Source of the DNA: Candidatus Korarchaeum sp.
Lineage (GTDB): Archaea; Korarchaeota; Korarchaeia; Korarchaeales; Korarchaeaceae
Assembly (NCBI GenBank): GCA_038888615.1
Contig: JAWAID010000002.1
Span: 1 to 64,000 of the forward strand
Direction: 5' to 3'
DNA: 64,000 nt
Positions 15,747-24,110 of the stretch are shown piece after piece. The position numbers and the translations under genes are program-made. Numbering within the stretch: position 1 is the first letter of the stretch; every line of letters begins with the position of its first letter. The notes below the pieces were generated by a model that worked only from the letters and a program-made list of their open reading frames with translations, did no database searches and was not told where the DNA came from.

Positions 15747-17966
15747 TTGCAGAAGTACAGGAAGGTTATAGATCAACTGCAGGAGCTCATGAGGGATCCA
15801 AGAAACATCAGGAACATAGGTATAATAGCGCACGTGGATCACGGGAAGACGACACTCTCGGATAACCTGCTATCGGCAGCCGGAATGATAAGCGATAAGA
15901 TGGCTGGGGAGATGAGGGCGCTCGATTACCATGAGATAGAGCAGCAGAGGGGTATAACGATAAAGGCGGCGAACATCTCCCTATACTACCAGAGGGATGG
16001 AAGGGAGTTCGCCATAAACTTAGTCGATACTCCAGGTCATATAGACTTCACGGGTCACGTCACCAGGTCCTTGAGGGTCATAGATGGGGCTATAGTGGTG
16101 GTGGACTCGGTCGAGGAGGTCATGGTCCAGACGGAGACCGTGACCAGGCAGGCCCTGGAGGAGAGGGTGCGGCCCCTCCTATTCATAAACAAGATAGACA
16201 GGCTCATAAAGGAACTCAAGCTAACTCCTCAGGAGGTGCAGCAGAAGATCCTGAGGATAATAAGGGACTTCAATGGGCTCATAGAAGCTTACGCTGAGCC
16301 TGAGTTCAGGGATAAGTGGAAGGTGAAGTGGGATAACGATAGCGTTGCCTTCGGATCAGCGCTCCACGGCTGGGGACTGACGAACTCCATAGCCATGAAG
16401 AAGGGTATCAAGTTCTCCGATATAGCTGATATATATGCCGAGGATCCCGATGGACTCGCTCTAAGGAGGGAGATCCCTGTCCATGAGGCCCTACTCGATA
16501 TGGTCACGCAGCACGTTCCAAATCCAATTGAGGCGCAGTCCTACAGGGTGGAGAGGCTCTGGAAGGACAAGCATGATGAGGAGATCTTCCGTGCGCTTAA
16601 GGAGTGCGATCCCGATGGTCCCCTGATAATGGGGGTGAACGCCGTCAGGATAGACCCTCACGCTGGTATAGTGGTGACCGGGAGGGTGTTCAGCGGTACC
16701 CTCAGGGAGGGGGAGGACGTCTACCTGATAAATGCGAAGAAGAAGCAGAAGATACAGCAGACCAGCATATACATGGGCCCCTACAGGATGAGAATGGACG
16801 AGATACCGGCTGGCAACATAGCCGCCGTACTGGGACTCACCTCGGCGAGCTCTGGGGAGACAGTGGTAGTGGAGGCCGTGAAGGATAGAGTTGTATCGGG
16901 ATTTGAGGCCATAAGGTACGTTACGGAGCCAGTGGTTACCGTATCGATCGAAGCTAAGAATCCCCAGGACTTACCTAAGCTGATAGATACTTTGAGGAAG
17001 CTCACGCTCCAGGACCCTAACCTCGTCATGGTACACAATCAGGAGACGGGAGAGATACTTCTGAAGGGAACCGGAGAACTACATCTAGAGATCTCGCTTT
17101 ACGAGGTAAGTAAAGCCGGTCTGGAGTTCGATGTGAGTGAGCCCACTGTGGTCTATAGGGAGGGAGTTAGGGGGACGAGCGATGTAGTACTAGCGAAGTC
17201 ACCGAACAAGTTGAACAGGATATGGGTTACGGCCTCCCCACTCAACGAGGAGGTCGTATCCCTGATAAGGGAGGGCAAGGTGAACGAGAGGATGGACAGC
17301 AGGACCATAGCTAGGATCCTCAGGGAGGAGGGTAAGATGGATACTGAGGACGCTAGAAACGTCTGGACGATAGATGAGGAGAACTACAACCTATTCATAA
17401 ACAGGACCGTCGGCGTCCAGAGGTTGGATGAGGTGAGGGAGATACTGAGGCAGGGCTTCATGTGGGTAATGAAGGAGGGTCCGCTAGCGGGCGAGCCCGT
17501 GATGGGGGTCGCGATAAGACTGGTGAACGCCATGATACACGAGGACCCAGCTCACAGGGGACCTGCTCAACTCACTCCAGCTGTTAGGAAGGCGATATTC
17601 GGCTCAATGCTCAGTGCCAATCCTGTCCTACTGGAACCGATCTACGAGATACAGGTGTCCACGCCCCCTGAACTGATAGGTTCGGTGATCTCACTGATAT
17701 CCCAGAAGAGGGGGAAGGTCGTCGGGATAGAGGAGAGGGGCAGGATAAGCATAGTGAAGGGATACATCCCGGTTAGGGAGACTCTAGGAGGGTTCAGCAA
17801 CGAGATGAGGAGTATAACGAGCGGTAGGGCATTCTGGCAGACGAAGTTCTCCCACTGGGAGCCTCTACCGAAGAACCTGATGGAGCAGGTAGTGCTGGAG
17901 ATAAGGAAGAGGAAGGGGATGAAGGAGGAGATCCCGAAGGCCGAGGAATACATGGATACCCTTTGA
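15747..17966 (+). CDS. fusA: Translation elongation factor 2 (aEF-2) with non-canonical diphthamide loop
   Basis: A 739-residue GTPase catalysing ribosomal translocation. G motifs: AHVDHGKTTLSD (G1), RGITIKAANISLYY (G2), DTPGHIDFTGHV (G3), INKIDR (G4). Domain IV carries IHEDPAHRGPAQLTP (loop HRGPAQ at 603-608); in archaea and eukaryotes that make diphthamide this loop normally reads HRGGGQIIP. The altered loop parallels EF-2 of archaeal lineages reported to lack diphthamide synthesis genes. The TTG start has a GAAGGTGAT RBS. Length and domain order are otherwise normal. Confidence 0.96.
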   Translation: MQKYRKVIDQLQELMRDPRNIRNIGIIAHVDHGKTTLSDNLLSAAGMISDKMAGEMRALDYHEIEQQRGITIKAANISLYYQRDGREFAINLVDTPGHIDFTGHVTRSLRVIDGAIVVVDSVEEVMVQTETVTRQALEERVRPLLFINKIDRLIKELKLTPQEVQQKILRIIRDFNGLIEAYAEPEFRDKWKVKWDNDSVAFGSALHGWGLTNSIAMKKGIKFSDIADIYAEDPDGLALRREIPVHEALLDMVTQHVPNPIEAQSYRVERLWKDKHDEEIFRALKECDPDGPLIMGVNAVRIDPHAGIVVTGRVFSGTLREGEDVYLINAKKKQKIQQTSIYMGPYRMRMDEIPAGNIAAVLGLTSASSGETVVVEAVKDRVVSGFEAIRYVTEPVVTVSIEAKNPQDLPKLIDTLRKLTLQDPNLVMVHNQETGEILLKGTGELHLEISLYEVSKAGLEFDVSEPTVVYREGVRGTSDVVLAKSPNKLNRIWVTASPLNEEVVSLIREGKVNERMDSRTIARILREEGKMDTEDARNVWTIDEENYNLFINRTVGVQRLDEVREILRQGFMWVMKEGPLAGEPVMGVAIRLVNAMIHEDPAHRGPAQLTPAVRKAIFGSMLSANPVLLEPIYEIQVSTPPELIGSVISLISQKRGKVVGIEERGRISIVKGYIPVRETLGGFSNEMRSITSGRAFWQTKFSHWEPLPKNLMEQVVLEIRKRKGMKEEIPKAEEYMDTL

Positions 17967-17972
17967 AAGACA

Positions 17973-18539
17973 TCAACCCCTCTTTTTAAGCTCCCTGAAG
18001 AATATGTATGATCTTTCCAGGCAAGTGACGTAGCTGAGCAACGCTATGAGCGTGAGCCCTAAGCTAACCATGTCGATTGCACAGAATAGGGCTGATAGCA
18101 AGATCCTCTCCCCTCTCCCTGCCAAACTGAACTCCGTTCCTCTCACTCCCAGAGACTCCGATCTCGCTCTAACGTAGCTCACTAGCATAGATGAGTGCGT
18201 AGCTAAAGCTGCCCAGAGTAACTCATCTGAGTAAATCCCCATGGACACGAACAGCAAGCCATCTTCAACCCTATCCGTGACGGAATCGATGAAAGCGCCT
18301 TTTGGTCCGGAGTTACCGCTCTTCCTCGCTATAGCACCATCCATCAAATCGAAGAAGCCGCCCAACATGATGAGAGCTGATGCTAAGAGTGGTCTCTTCA
18401 GTAGTAGGCTGATAGAGGATCCTAAAAAGGATAAGAATCCGAGGAAGGTCACGAAATTAGCGCTAACCCCTATGCTGTTGGCTATGTGAGCGAGTCCCTC
18501 CAGCATCTTCGAAGATACTCCTCTGAAGCGCTCCAGCAT
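17973..18539 (-). CDS. CDP-alcohol phosphatidyltransferase (archaetidylinositol-phosphate synthase-like)
   Basis: A 188-residue membrane enzyme with about six hydrophobic helices and the complete CDP-alcohol signature D-G-x2-A-R-x8-G-x3-D-x3-D, seen in LMDGAIARKSGNSG and AFIDSVTDR. Such enzymes join CDP-archaeol to an alcohol head group. The length (~190) is typical of archaeal archaetidylinositol-phosphate synthase, though serine or glycerol-phosphate substrates cannot be excluded. ATG 18539 lies about 26 bp from an AT box (18562-18575) that is shared with the divergent trmJ gene, so both may be leaderless or nearly so. Confidence 0.85.
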   Translation of the reverse strand: MLERFRGVSSKMLEGLAHIANSIGVSANFVTFLGFLSFLGSSISLLLKRPLLASALIMLGGFFDLMDGAIARKSGNSGPKGAFIDSVTDRVEDGLLFVSMGIYSDELLWAALATHSSMLVSYVRARSESLGVRGTEFSLAGRGERILLSALFCAIDMVSLGLTLIALLSYVTCLERSYIFFRELKKRG

Positions 18540-18561
18540 CAGGTACCCCGCTCACGGGCTC

Positions 18562-18575
18562 GCATTTTAATTTAC
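18562..18575. promoter_or_regulatory. Shared bidirectional AT box between CDP-alcohol transferase and trmJ
   Basis: GCATTTTAATTTAC is the only TATA-like stretch in a 55-bp divergent spacer. It lies ~26 bp from the trmJ ATG (18595) and ~28 bp from the ATG of the minus-strand gene (18539). Confidence 0.5.
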
Positions 18576-18594
18576 GCCTTTCTCAGTCAGTGGA

Positions 18595-19311
18595 ATGCCC
18601 GATCTGGTGGTCATATTAGTTGAACCTGAGAAAGCCGATAACGTCGGTATGATCGCTAGGGCCATGAAGAACTTCGGCTTCAGGAGACTGAGGGTAGTGA
18701 GGCCCATGTTCGAGAGCTTCGACAGAGTGATAGCCGCCGCCATGAGGGCTAGGGATGTCATCGAGGGGATGGAGGTGTTCGCAACGCTTGAGGAGGCTAA
18801 GGAGGGTATCGACTTGATGATAGGGACTACAGCTAGGGTCAGCAGGTACTCCATTGAGAGGAGGGCCGTGACGCTGAGGGATCTCACCTCCAGCGTGAGG
18901 TGGGACGCTGTCTACGGATTAGTGCTGGGACGCGAATCCATAGGTTTGACGACGGAGGAGCTCTCGATGTGCGACCTCGTCACGACGATCCCCTCGAGCG
19001 AGGAGTATCCAGCCTTGAATGTGGCTAACGCAGCAGCCATAATGCTCTATGAGTTCTTCTTAGCATTCAAGAATTCATCTAAGTTCAAAGTGACCCCAGT
19101 ACCCAGGGAGACGAGAGAAGTGATGATCAGATACTTGAGCGAGATCCTAGATCTGCTAGGAGATGCTATTAAGGATAAGGAAGCTACACTAAAGCTATTC
19201 AGGAGTTTAATAGAGAGGACCTTCCCCTGCAGCGTATCCGCTGAGGAGGCCTTCAGGACGTTAGGTATTATAAAGGCTGTGAGGGAGGCTCTGGTGAGGG
19301 TGAAAGGGTAA
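18595..19311 (+). CDS. trmJ: SPOUT RNA 2'-O-methyltransferase, TrmJ-like
   Basis: A 238-residue SpoU/TrmH-family enzyme. Conserved blocks: VEPEKADNVGMIARAMKNFG (motif 1), LVLGRESIGLTTEEL (motif 2, SAM knot) and IPSSEEYPALNVANAAAIML (motif 3). The long C-terminal extension and motif 1 wording match TrmJ, which methylates ribose at tRNA position 32. It opens an operon in which every following gene overlaps: L10e, a METTL5-like methyltransferase, csl4, a DUF2067 protein and rpo11. Leaderless ATG, ~26 bp after the AT box. Confidence 0.88.
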   Translation: MPDLVVILVEPEKADNVGMIARAMKNFGFRRLRVVRPMFESFDRVIAAAMRARDVIEGMEVFATLEEAKEGIDLMIGTTARVSRYSIERRAVTLRDLTSSVRWDAVYGLVLGRESIGLTTEELSMCDLVTTIPSSEEYPALNVANAAAIMLYEFFLAFKNSSKFKVTPVPRETREVMIRYLSEILDLLGDAIKDKEATLKLFRSLIERTFPCSVSAEEAFRTLGIIKAVREALVRVKG

Positions 19312-19841
19312 TGTCCCTGAGACCGGCCAGGAATTACAGGGCTCTTCAGAGGCCCTACACTAGGAAGGAGTACATAAAGAGCATCCCCTACAGTAAGATA
19401 ACGAAGTTCGATCATGGAAACGTTCACGGGAACTTCGAGTACGAGGTCAGGATGATCGCTGATGCCAGCTTTCAACTCAGGAGCAATGCGCTCGAAGCAG
19501 CTAGGATGACCGTGATGTCGCAGATAAGGAAGGCAGTACCATCCGATGAGGCTTATTTCTTCAAGATAATACCCTATCCTCACCACATACTCAGGAAACA
19601 CGCCATGGCCGGCGTCCATAAAGCCGAGAGGCTCCAGAAGGGTATGAGGCTCGCCTTCGGTAAGCCTGACGCTAGGGCGGCGCAGGTGAGGAGGGGGGAC
19701 GTCATAATGTTCATCAGGGTGAACTCCCCCCACTTGGAGGCGGCGAAGTACTGCATGAAGCTCGCTAAACTGAAGGTACCTTACATGACTAGGATAGAAG
19801 TGATCAGGTTGGATGGAGGTAAGGACGAAGAGGGAGCTTGA
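19311..19841 (+). CDS. rpl10e: 50S ribosomal protein L10e (uL16)
   Basis: A 176-residue L10e/L16 protein, positioned near the A site of the large subunit. It carries the family blocks MSLRPARNYRALQRPYTRKE, PYPHHILRKHAM and RLQKGMRLAFGKPDARAAQV, at the usual archaeal length. The start codon overlaps the stop of trmJ by one base (TAATG). The next gene starts inside its 3' end. A stable, abundant product in the middle of an operon of lowly expressed modification genes is notable. Confidence 0.95.
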   Translation: MSLRPARNYRALQRPYTRKEYIKSIPYSKITKFDHGNVHGNFEYEVRMIADASFQLRSNALEAARMTVMSQIRKAVPSDEAYFFKIIPYPHHILRKHAMAGVHKAERLQKGMRLAFGKPDARAAQVRRGDVIMFIRVNSPHLEAAKYCMKLAKLKVPYMTRIEVIRLDGGKDEEGA

Positions 19842-20439
19842 AATAATATTGCAGCGGTTAGAGGGATACAGGAACCCTAAGCCCGAGTTAGAGCAGTGCC
19901 CTACGCCAGCTGGATTAGCTGCTGCCATGATACACATGGCCCATATGCTGGGCGATCTAGAGGGGAGGAGGGTGGCTGATCTAGGTTGTGGTAACGGTAT
20001 ATTAGCGATAGGCTCAGTGCTCTACGGTGCTTCCCGTGCTGTTGGGATAGACTTGGATCCGGAAGCTGTTGAGATAGCTAGGATGAACGCTGATAGGTTA
20101 GGTCTCTCAGATAAAGTGGAATTCATCGCTATGGACGTCCGAGATTTCTCAGAGAGGGTAGATACAGTGATACAGAACCCTCCCTTCGGGACGAGGAGGA
20201 GGCACATGGACACAGTGTTCTTGGACGTCGCTCTGAGGAGCTCCAGGGTCACCTACTCCTTGCATATCGCCGGTAACTCCGGTTTCCTGAGGGGTTTCGC
20301 CCTTGAGAGAGGTGCTTCGCTTACGCATATCGAGAGCTGGCCCTTCCCTCTGGAGAGGATTTTTCCCTATCACAGGAGGAGGGTCGTGAGGATACCCGTG
20401 GAGATCCTGAGGTTCGAGGTGGTTAGGGATGAGGGGTAA
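19813..20439 (+). CDS. METTL5-like N6-adenine RNA methyltransferase
   Basis: A 208-residue class I SAM-dependent methyltransferase. SAM motif I is VADLGCGNGILAIGS, motif II VGIDLDPEA, and the catalytic motif is QNPPFGT (NPPF), which marks N6-adenine chemistry. Together with the N-terminal KRELEIILQRLEGYRNPKPE this matches the METTL5/COG2263 family; eukaryotic METTL5 makes m6A in 18S rRNA, so a small-subunit rRNA target is likely by homology. It overlaps L10e by 29 bp and csl4 by 11 bp. Confidence 0.88.
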   Translation: MEVRTKRELEIILQRLEGYRNPKPELEQCPTPAGLAAAMIHMAHMLGDLEGRRVADLGCGNGILAIGSVLYGASRAVGIDLDPEAVEIARMNADRLGLSDKVEFIAMDVRDFSERVDTVIQNPPFGTRRRHMDTVFLDVALRSSRVTYSLHIAGNSGFLRGFALERGASLTHIESWPFPLERIFPYHRRRVVRIPVEILRFEVVRDEG

Positions 20440-21010
20440 CTTAGTCGTACCTGGGGAGAGGATAGGGGTTGTGGAGGAGTACATAGGGGGAGAGGGGGTC
20501 TTCGAGGTAGGAGGTGTGCTCTTCTCCTCCCACCTGGGCTTCCTAGATAGTAAAGACCTCGAGGTATCCGTGAGGCCTGTGAGGAGGCCTATCTTACCAC
20601 TCAGAGTGGGGGAGCTCGCTTTAGGTGAGATAAGGAGCGCGGATAGGAACAACTTCAACCTGTTCCTCACGCTACTGCTGAAACCCAGGGTGGGGATCCT
20701 GATCCCACCCGTGCACGCTAACATGCCTAAGAGGTCATCTAACTTAGGAGCTAGACCGAGCGATATCGTGATAGTCAAAGTGGAGAGCATTGAGAACGGC
20801 TTGGTGACGGTCACTATGGAGGGATCCAATGAGCTAGGGGTCATAAGGAGCATATGCGAAGCATGCGGGTCCACTCTGGACAGGGGGGTTGGATACACTT
20901 TAATATGTAGGGGCTGCGGGAGGATATACCTCGATAAGAAGTTGAGCAGTAAGTACGGGTGGAACCCCTTCAAGGAAGGGCTGATGAAGCATGCTAAGGA
21001 GAGGTTATGA
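20429..21010 (+). CDS. csl4: Exosome complex RNA-binding subunit Csl4
   Basis: A 193-residue exosome cap protein: an N-terminal domain (VVPGERIGVVEEYIGGEGVF), a central S1/OB RNA-binding domain (~60-150) and a C-terminal zinc ribbon with CEACG and CRGCG. Csl4 sits on the Rrp41/42 ring and recruits substrates or DnaG. It overlaps both neighbours. Other exosome genes are not in the window. Confidence 0.9.
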   Translation: MRGNLVVPGERIGVVEEYIGGEGVFEVGGVLFSSHLGFLDSKDLEVSVRPVRRPILPLRVGELALGEIRSADRNNFNLFLTLLLKPRVGILIPPVHANMPKRSSNLGARPSDIVIVKVESIENGLVTVTMEGSNELGVIRSICEACGSTLDRGVGYTLICRGCGRIYLDKKLSSKYGWNPFKEGLMKHAKERL

Positions 21011-21617
21011 GGCTAAGAGGAGCTTGGTCCTCTCTATAGATCCCTCCGAACTATCGGATTTCTTGGAGTACCTCGAGAAGAGGATGGAAGGGAGGAATTA
21101 CTCTTGCAAGTATTCCACGAGCTCTGGATTGAAGATAACGATATTCGGGAATAAGGAGGAGCTGAGGGACTCCGAAGCTATAGTGAGGAGGTCCTACAGG
21201 AACTTCAAGATAGTCAGGAACCCAATGGGCAATCTCTATAGGTACCCATCGGAGTGGTTGACTGAGCACGGTGGTGTATCTATGAGTCTCCTCACGCTCT
21301 CATTAGAGGCGGCGGGACTGACCGCTGACTGGAGAGGCGATCTACTCCTCACTGAACTGGATCCCGATGAGATAATAGATCTCATGTCAGAGCTCAAGTC
21401 CCTTCTGGAGGAGATAAAATACGAGGTTAGGCAGAGGAGGGCTAGGGAAGTTCTGGTAGCTGTGGCTGTTAGCTCGGGAGCATCGCCTATCGATGTCCTG
21501 GAGCTAGCTGAGGAGGAGGGTTTCCTGAGGAGGGACGAGGAGGGGACCTGGTACTTCAAGGTCGACCCCGAGTTAGCGATGAGGGAGCTGAGGAGGAAGT
21601 TGACCGGGGGTGATTAG
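20991..21617 (+). CDS. DUF2067-family archaeal protein
   Basis: A 208-residue protein found next to csl4 and rpo11 in several archaea and matching my recollection of DUF2067; no enzymatic motif is evident. It has an N-terminal alpha/beta part (SLVLSIDPSELSDFLEYLEK; LKITIFGNKEELRDSEAIV) and a C-terminal helical, possibly winged part (EEEGFLRRDEEGTWYFKVDP). The ATG at 20991 overlaps csl4 by 20 bp; a TTG 33 bp further in is a possible alternative start. The context suggests a role in RNA metabolism. Confidence 0.7.
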   Translation: MLRRGYEAKRSLVLSIDPSELSDFLEYLEKRMEGRNYSCKYSTSSGLKITIFGNKEELRDSEAIVRRSYRNFKIVRNPMGNLYRYPSEWLTEHGGVSMSLLTLSLEAAGLTADWRGDLLLTELDPDEIIDLMSELKSLLEEIKYEVRQRRAREVLVAVAVSSGASPIDVLELAEEEGFLRRDEEGTWYFKVDPELAMRELRRKLTGGD

Positions 21618-21909
21618 ATTGGATATAGAGGTGATTAACGTTTCTAGTAAAGAGGTAAGGGTGGTAGTGAGAGGGGAGACCTACACACTGCTGGATCCCC
21701 TGGTTGATGAGCTTAACTCACTGGAGGAAGTGGAGTTCGCCGGTTACGACGTGCCTCACCCCCTGAAGGAGGAGTCCGTGCTGTTCCTCAGGGTGAGGGA
21801 CGGCCTCAACCCCAGGGATGTGCTCAGGGAGTGCGTGAGGAGACTAATGGAGAAGTACGAGATGCTCGAGAGGAGCTTCATTGAACAAGTGAGTGATTTG
21901 AGGAGCTGA
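21610..21909 (+). CDS. rpo11: DNA-directed RNA polymerase subunit Rpo11 (L)
   Basis: A 99-residue homologue of eukaryotic Rpb11/AC19 that pairs with Rpo3 in the assembly platform. The family core YTLLDPLVDELNSLEEVEFA, then GYDVPHPLKEESVLFLRVRD, is intact. GTG start at 21610 overlaps the previous gene by 8 bp. It is the last gene of the trmJ operon; the neighbouring GNAT-like gene converges from the other strand with a 2-bp gap. Confidence 0.92.
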   Translation: MIRLDIEVINVSSKEVRVVVRGETYTLLDPLVDELNSLEEVEFAGYDVPHPLKEESVLFLRVRDGLNPRDVLRECVRRLMEKYEMLERSFIEQVSDLRS

Positions 21910-21911
21910 TC

Positions 21912-22835
21912 TCAATCTATCGTGGATCCCCTCAATATCTCCTCTAAGGAGTTCCTCCAGAGCAGGTGGAAGACCCTCCCGCTCCCCTTATCGCACACGG
22001 CCTCGAAGTCTATGTATCCCCTACTCATGTAGTAGAGCATGGCTTCAGCTACGCTCTCCCTCCAAAGGCTCACGGTACCCCTAACCCTCGCTTCATCCAA
22101 GCTCCTGGGTACCTCGATCAGCACCAAGTCGCTATCCACCTTCCTGAAACCCGAAGGTCCCTTATCATCAAACTCTATCACTTCCTCAGCTCCAGCATCC
22201 AGGGCTCTCCCGTAGCTGGGGGACTCGAACTCCCCCTTAGCCTTCCTCCTGACCCTCTCGCTATCCAAGAACCACCAGACCTTCAGCCTATCGGTCCTCA
22301 AACCTCTGTTCAAGGAGTCCTCCATGTACCCGTAGTAGTTGATAGCGTACTCCCAGCTCACCACTCCCAGCTTCCCTAAGTTGAACCTGGTGTTCAACGC
22401 CTGAAGTGGGTCGAACGTCCACCTCATCCTCCTCAACCCCCTCATCACAACGGCTTCTCTCTGAGCTTGCTTCACTATGAACCCCAAACCGGATCCCTTG
22501 GCTTCCTCGATAACGGCGCTCTGATGCGAGTAGTGGTAAAGCCCGTCATTGTCGATCGCTAGGAACCCCCAAGCGAAGGCCAGAGCCTCGCCCGTATCAA
22601 TATCGAAAGCAGCTACCACGACACCTGAGTTCTCAGAAGCAGCTTTAAGGACGTGAGAAGGAACTGCTTCAGTTCTATCGACTCCCATTCCCCAAGCAGA
22701 CACTTGAACATCTACTAACTTCCTCAGATCGTTCGGATCGCTCACCTCCCTGACCTCAATCCTCCTCAGCTTCCCCCCTACCTCCTTGACGAAGACCCTA
22801 CCTAGGAACTCGTTAGCGTGAGCCACCGTTCTCAC
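21912..22835 (-). CDS. GNAT-superfamily acetyltransferase-like protein (COG3375-type)
   Basis: A 307-residue protein with an N-terminal GNAT-like half (IEVREVSDPNDLRKLVDVQV; SENSGVVVAAFDIDTGEALA; GSGLGFIVKQAQREAVVMRG) and a conserved second half (MRWTFDPLQALNTRFNLGKLG; NYYGYMEDSLNRGLRTDRLK). This combination is the COG3375 predicted acetyltransferase; the substrate is not known. It is the last gene of a minus-strand run with overlapping ends; its GTG start lies 23 bp inside the DedA-family gene. An internal GTG at 22826 is also possible. Confidence 0.8.
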   Translation of the reverse strand: MRTVAHANEFLGRVFVKEVGGKLRRIEVREVSDPNDLRKLVDVQVSAWGMGVDRTEAVPSHVLKAASENSGVVVAAFDIDTGEALAFAWGFLAIDNDGLYHYSHQSAVIEEAKGSGLGFIVKQAQREAVVMRGLRRMRWTFDPLQALNTRFNLGKLGVVSWEYAINYYGYMEDSLNRGLRTDRLKVWWFLDSERVRRKAKGEFESPSYGRALDAGAEEVIEFDDKGPSGFRKVDSDLVLIEVPRSLDEARVRGTVSLWRESVAEAMLYYMSRGYIDFEAVCDKGSGRVFHLLWRNSLEEILRGSTID

Positions 22836-23466
22836 CCCGCCTTCTGTAAACTAGGTGCGTTATCAACACGACGATACCAATTAGTATCAAGAGGTTCTCA
22901 ATACTATCCAGCCAGGAGGAGACGGATTCGTAAGCCTCACCCAGCAGGAAACCGAGGGTCCCGAGGAGGGAGTACCTCAGGAAGGATCCCACTAATGTGA
23001 GGAGCGTGTAGGGGAGTAATCCTATCCTTAACACACCGGCTCCTATGGATACGACGGATAAGGGGAATATTGGAATCGCTCTGAGCATCAGTAGGGAGAT
23101 ATTCCACCTTCCACTGTTCAGTTTAGAGGAGAACCTCTCGAGGTCATCGCTCTCCACACCCAAGTACTTACCGTACCTCTCCACAACCACTCTGCCTCCG
23201 TAGAGTCCTATCCAGTAGTGGATCAAGGCCCCCAGGGTAGCAGCTGAGCCACCCGTCGTTCCTATCACGGTCACCGAGTACATCAGGGCATCCGAGAGGC
23301 TTGAGTCACTGGGGATCAGCGAGAATCCCGCGATCATTGGGACGAGTGGTGATGGTATTATGGTTATCAAGGTCTCTATCATGACCCCAAGGAAGATACC
23401 CGGAGCCCCTAAACTCCTAATCCAGGATCTAACCGCCTCAGTTACCCCCTGAACTATGCCCTCCAA
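22813..23466 (-). CDS. DedA/VTT-family membrane protein
   Basis: A 217-residue integral membrane protein of the SNARE-associated (VTT) fold, with about five helices, the DedA-like re-entrant segment (IIPSPLVPMIAGFSLIPS) and the block GRWNISLLMLRAIPIFPLSVVS, in which the conserved Arg lies. DedA proteins act in lipid (undecaprenyl- or phosphatidyl-lipid) flipping in bacteria; in archaea a polar-lipid role is inferred. TTG start with the strong RBS GGGGGAGG; overlaps the upstream regulator gene by 29 bp. Confidence 0.85.
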   Translation of the reverse strand: MEGIVQGVTEAVRSWIRSLGAPGIFLGVMIETLITIIPSPLVPMIAGFSLIPSDSSLSDALMYSVTVIGTTGGSAATLGALIHYWIGLYGGRVVVERYGKYLGVESDDLERFSSKLNSGRWNISLLMLRAIPIFPLSVVSIGAGVLRIGLLPYTLLTLVGSFLRYSLLGTLGFLLGEAYESVSSWLDSIENLLILIGIVVLITHLVYRRRGENGGSR

Positions 23467-24103
23467 GTGGGCCTCCCCCCACTCTGAACACCTTACCTCC
23501 CCTCACTTCGACGAGACCTCTGGTCTTCAAGGACTCTAGAGCTCTGGAGATCCAGTACCTATCGATCCTGAGCTTCTTAACTAGCTCAGTTATCGTGCTC
23601 ATCGCCCCTAAGCTTTCCATTATCTTCTCACCTATGGCTTCGAGCAGGAGAGAGGGATCGGCTTGGATCCTCTCCACTACAGCTGCTGCAATCGTCTTAC
23701 TGACTGACAATGTCTCCATGACATCAGAGATGCTTATCCTCTTGAACCCCTCCTCCAACTTCCTCCTCACGTACTCCCTCATCAGGGAATCGAGCTCCGC
23801 CTCTTCAGGGAGCTCCAGGAGCTCATCTAGACATATGTTAAGGGTTATCCTCCTGCTCCTCAAGGTGTAGAGTTTCGCAGGTCTCCCCTTTCCCTTCCTC
23901 ACCTCCACTATCTTTATCAAACCCGCTTCCTCCAGATCCCTGAGATGGAGGGTTACCGCCGGTAGCGTGAGGCCGAACTCGTTAGCGAGCTCAGTGGCTG
24001 AAGCAGGACTCTCCAGCAATCTCCTCAATATCCTCAGTTTACTCTCACTGTTCAAGGCATCAAGCATTTTCTTAGCCCTGTACACCCTTACCTTCTCGTA
24101 CAA
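23438..24103 (-). CDS. ArsR-type winged-helix transcriptional regulator with second wHTH
   Basis: A 221-residue regulator. Residues ~12-80 form an ArsR-type winged helix (SESKLRILRRLLESPASATE; LTLPAVTLHLRDLEEAGLI). A second C-terminal helical/winged segment (ITELVKKLRIDRYWISRALE) suggests two DNA-binding units. TTG start at 24103; no ATG is in frame nearby. It sits between two membrane-protein genes in a five-gene overlapping run, so it probably controls this operon. No metal-binding cysteine cluster is visible. Confidence 0.8.
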   Translation of the reverse strand: MYEKVRVYRAKKMLDALNSESKLRILRRLLESPASATELANEFGLTLPAVTLHLRDLEEAGLIKIVEVRKGKGRPAKLYTLRSRRITLNICLDELLELPEEAELDSLMREYVRRKLEEGFKRISISDVMETLSVSKTIAAAVVERIQADPSLLLEAIGEKIMESLGAMSTITELVKKLRIDRYWISRALESLKTRGLVEVRGGKVFRVGGGPLGGHSSGGN

Positions 24104-24110
24104 CTTGACA

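Noticed and set aside
19047-19937. 296-codon minus-strand frame opposite trmJ/L10e
   Set aside because: Antisense shadow of well-supported genes in a GC-biased codon setting.
20149-20973. 274-codon minus-strand frame opposite the METTL5-like gene and csl4
   Set aside because: Antisense shadow; Ser/Pro-rich and without domains.
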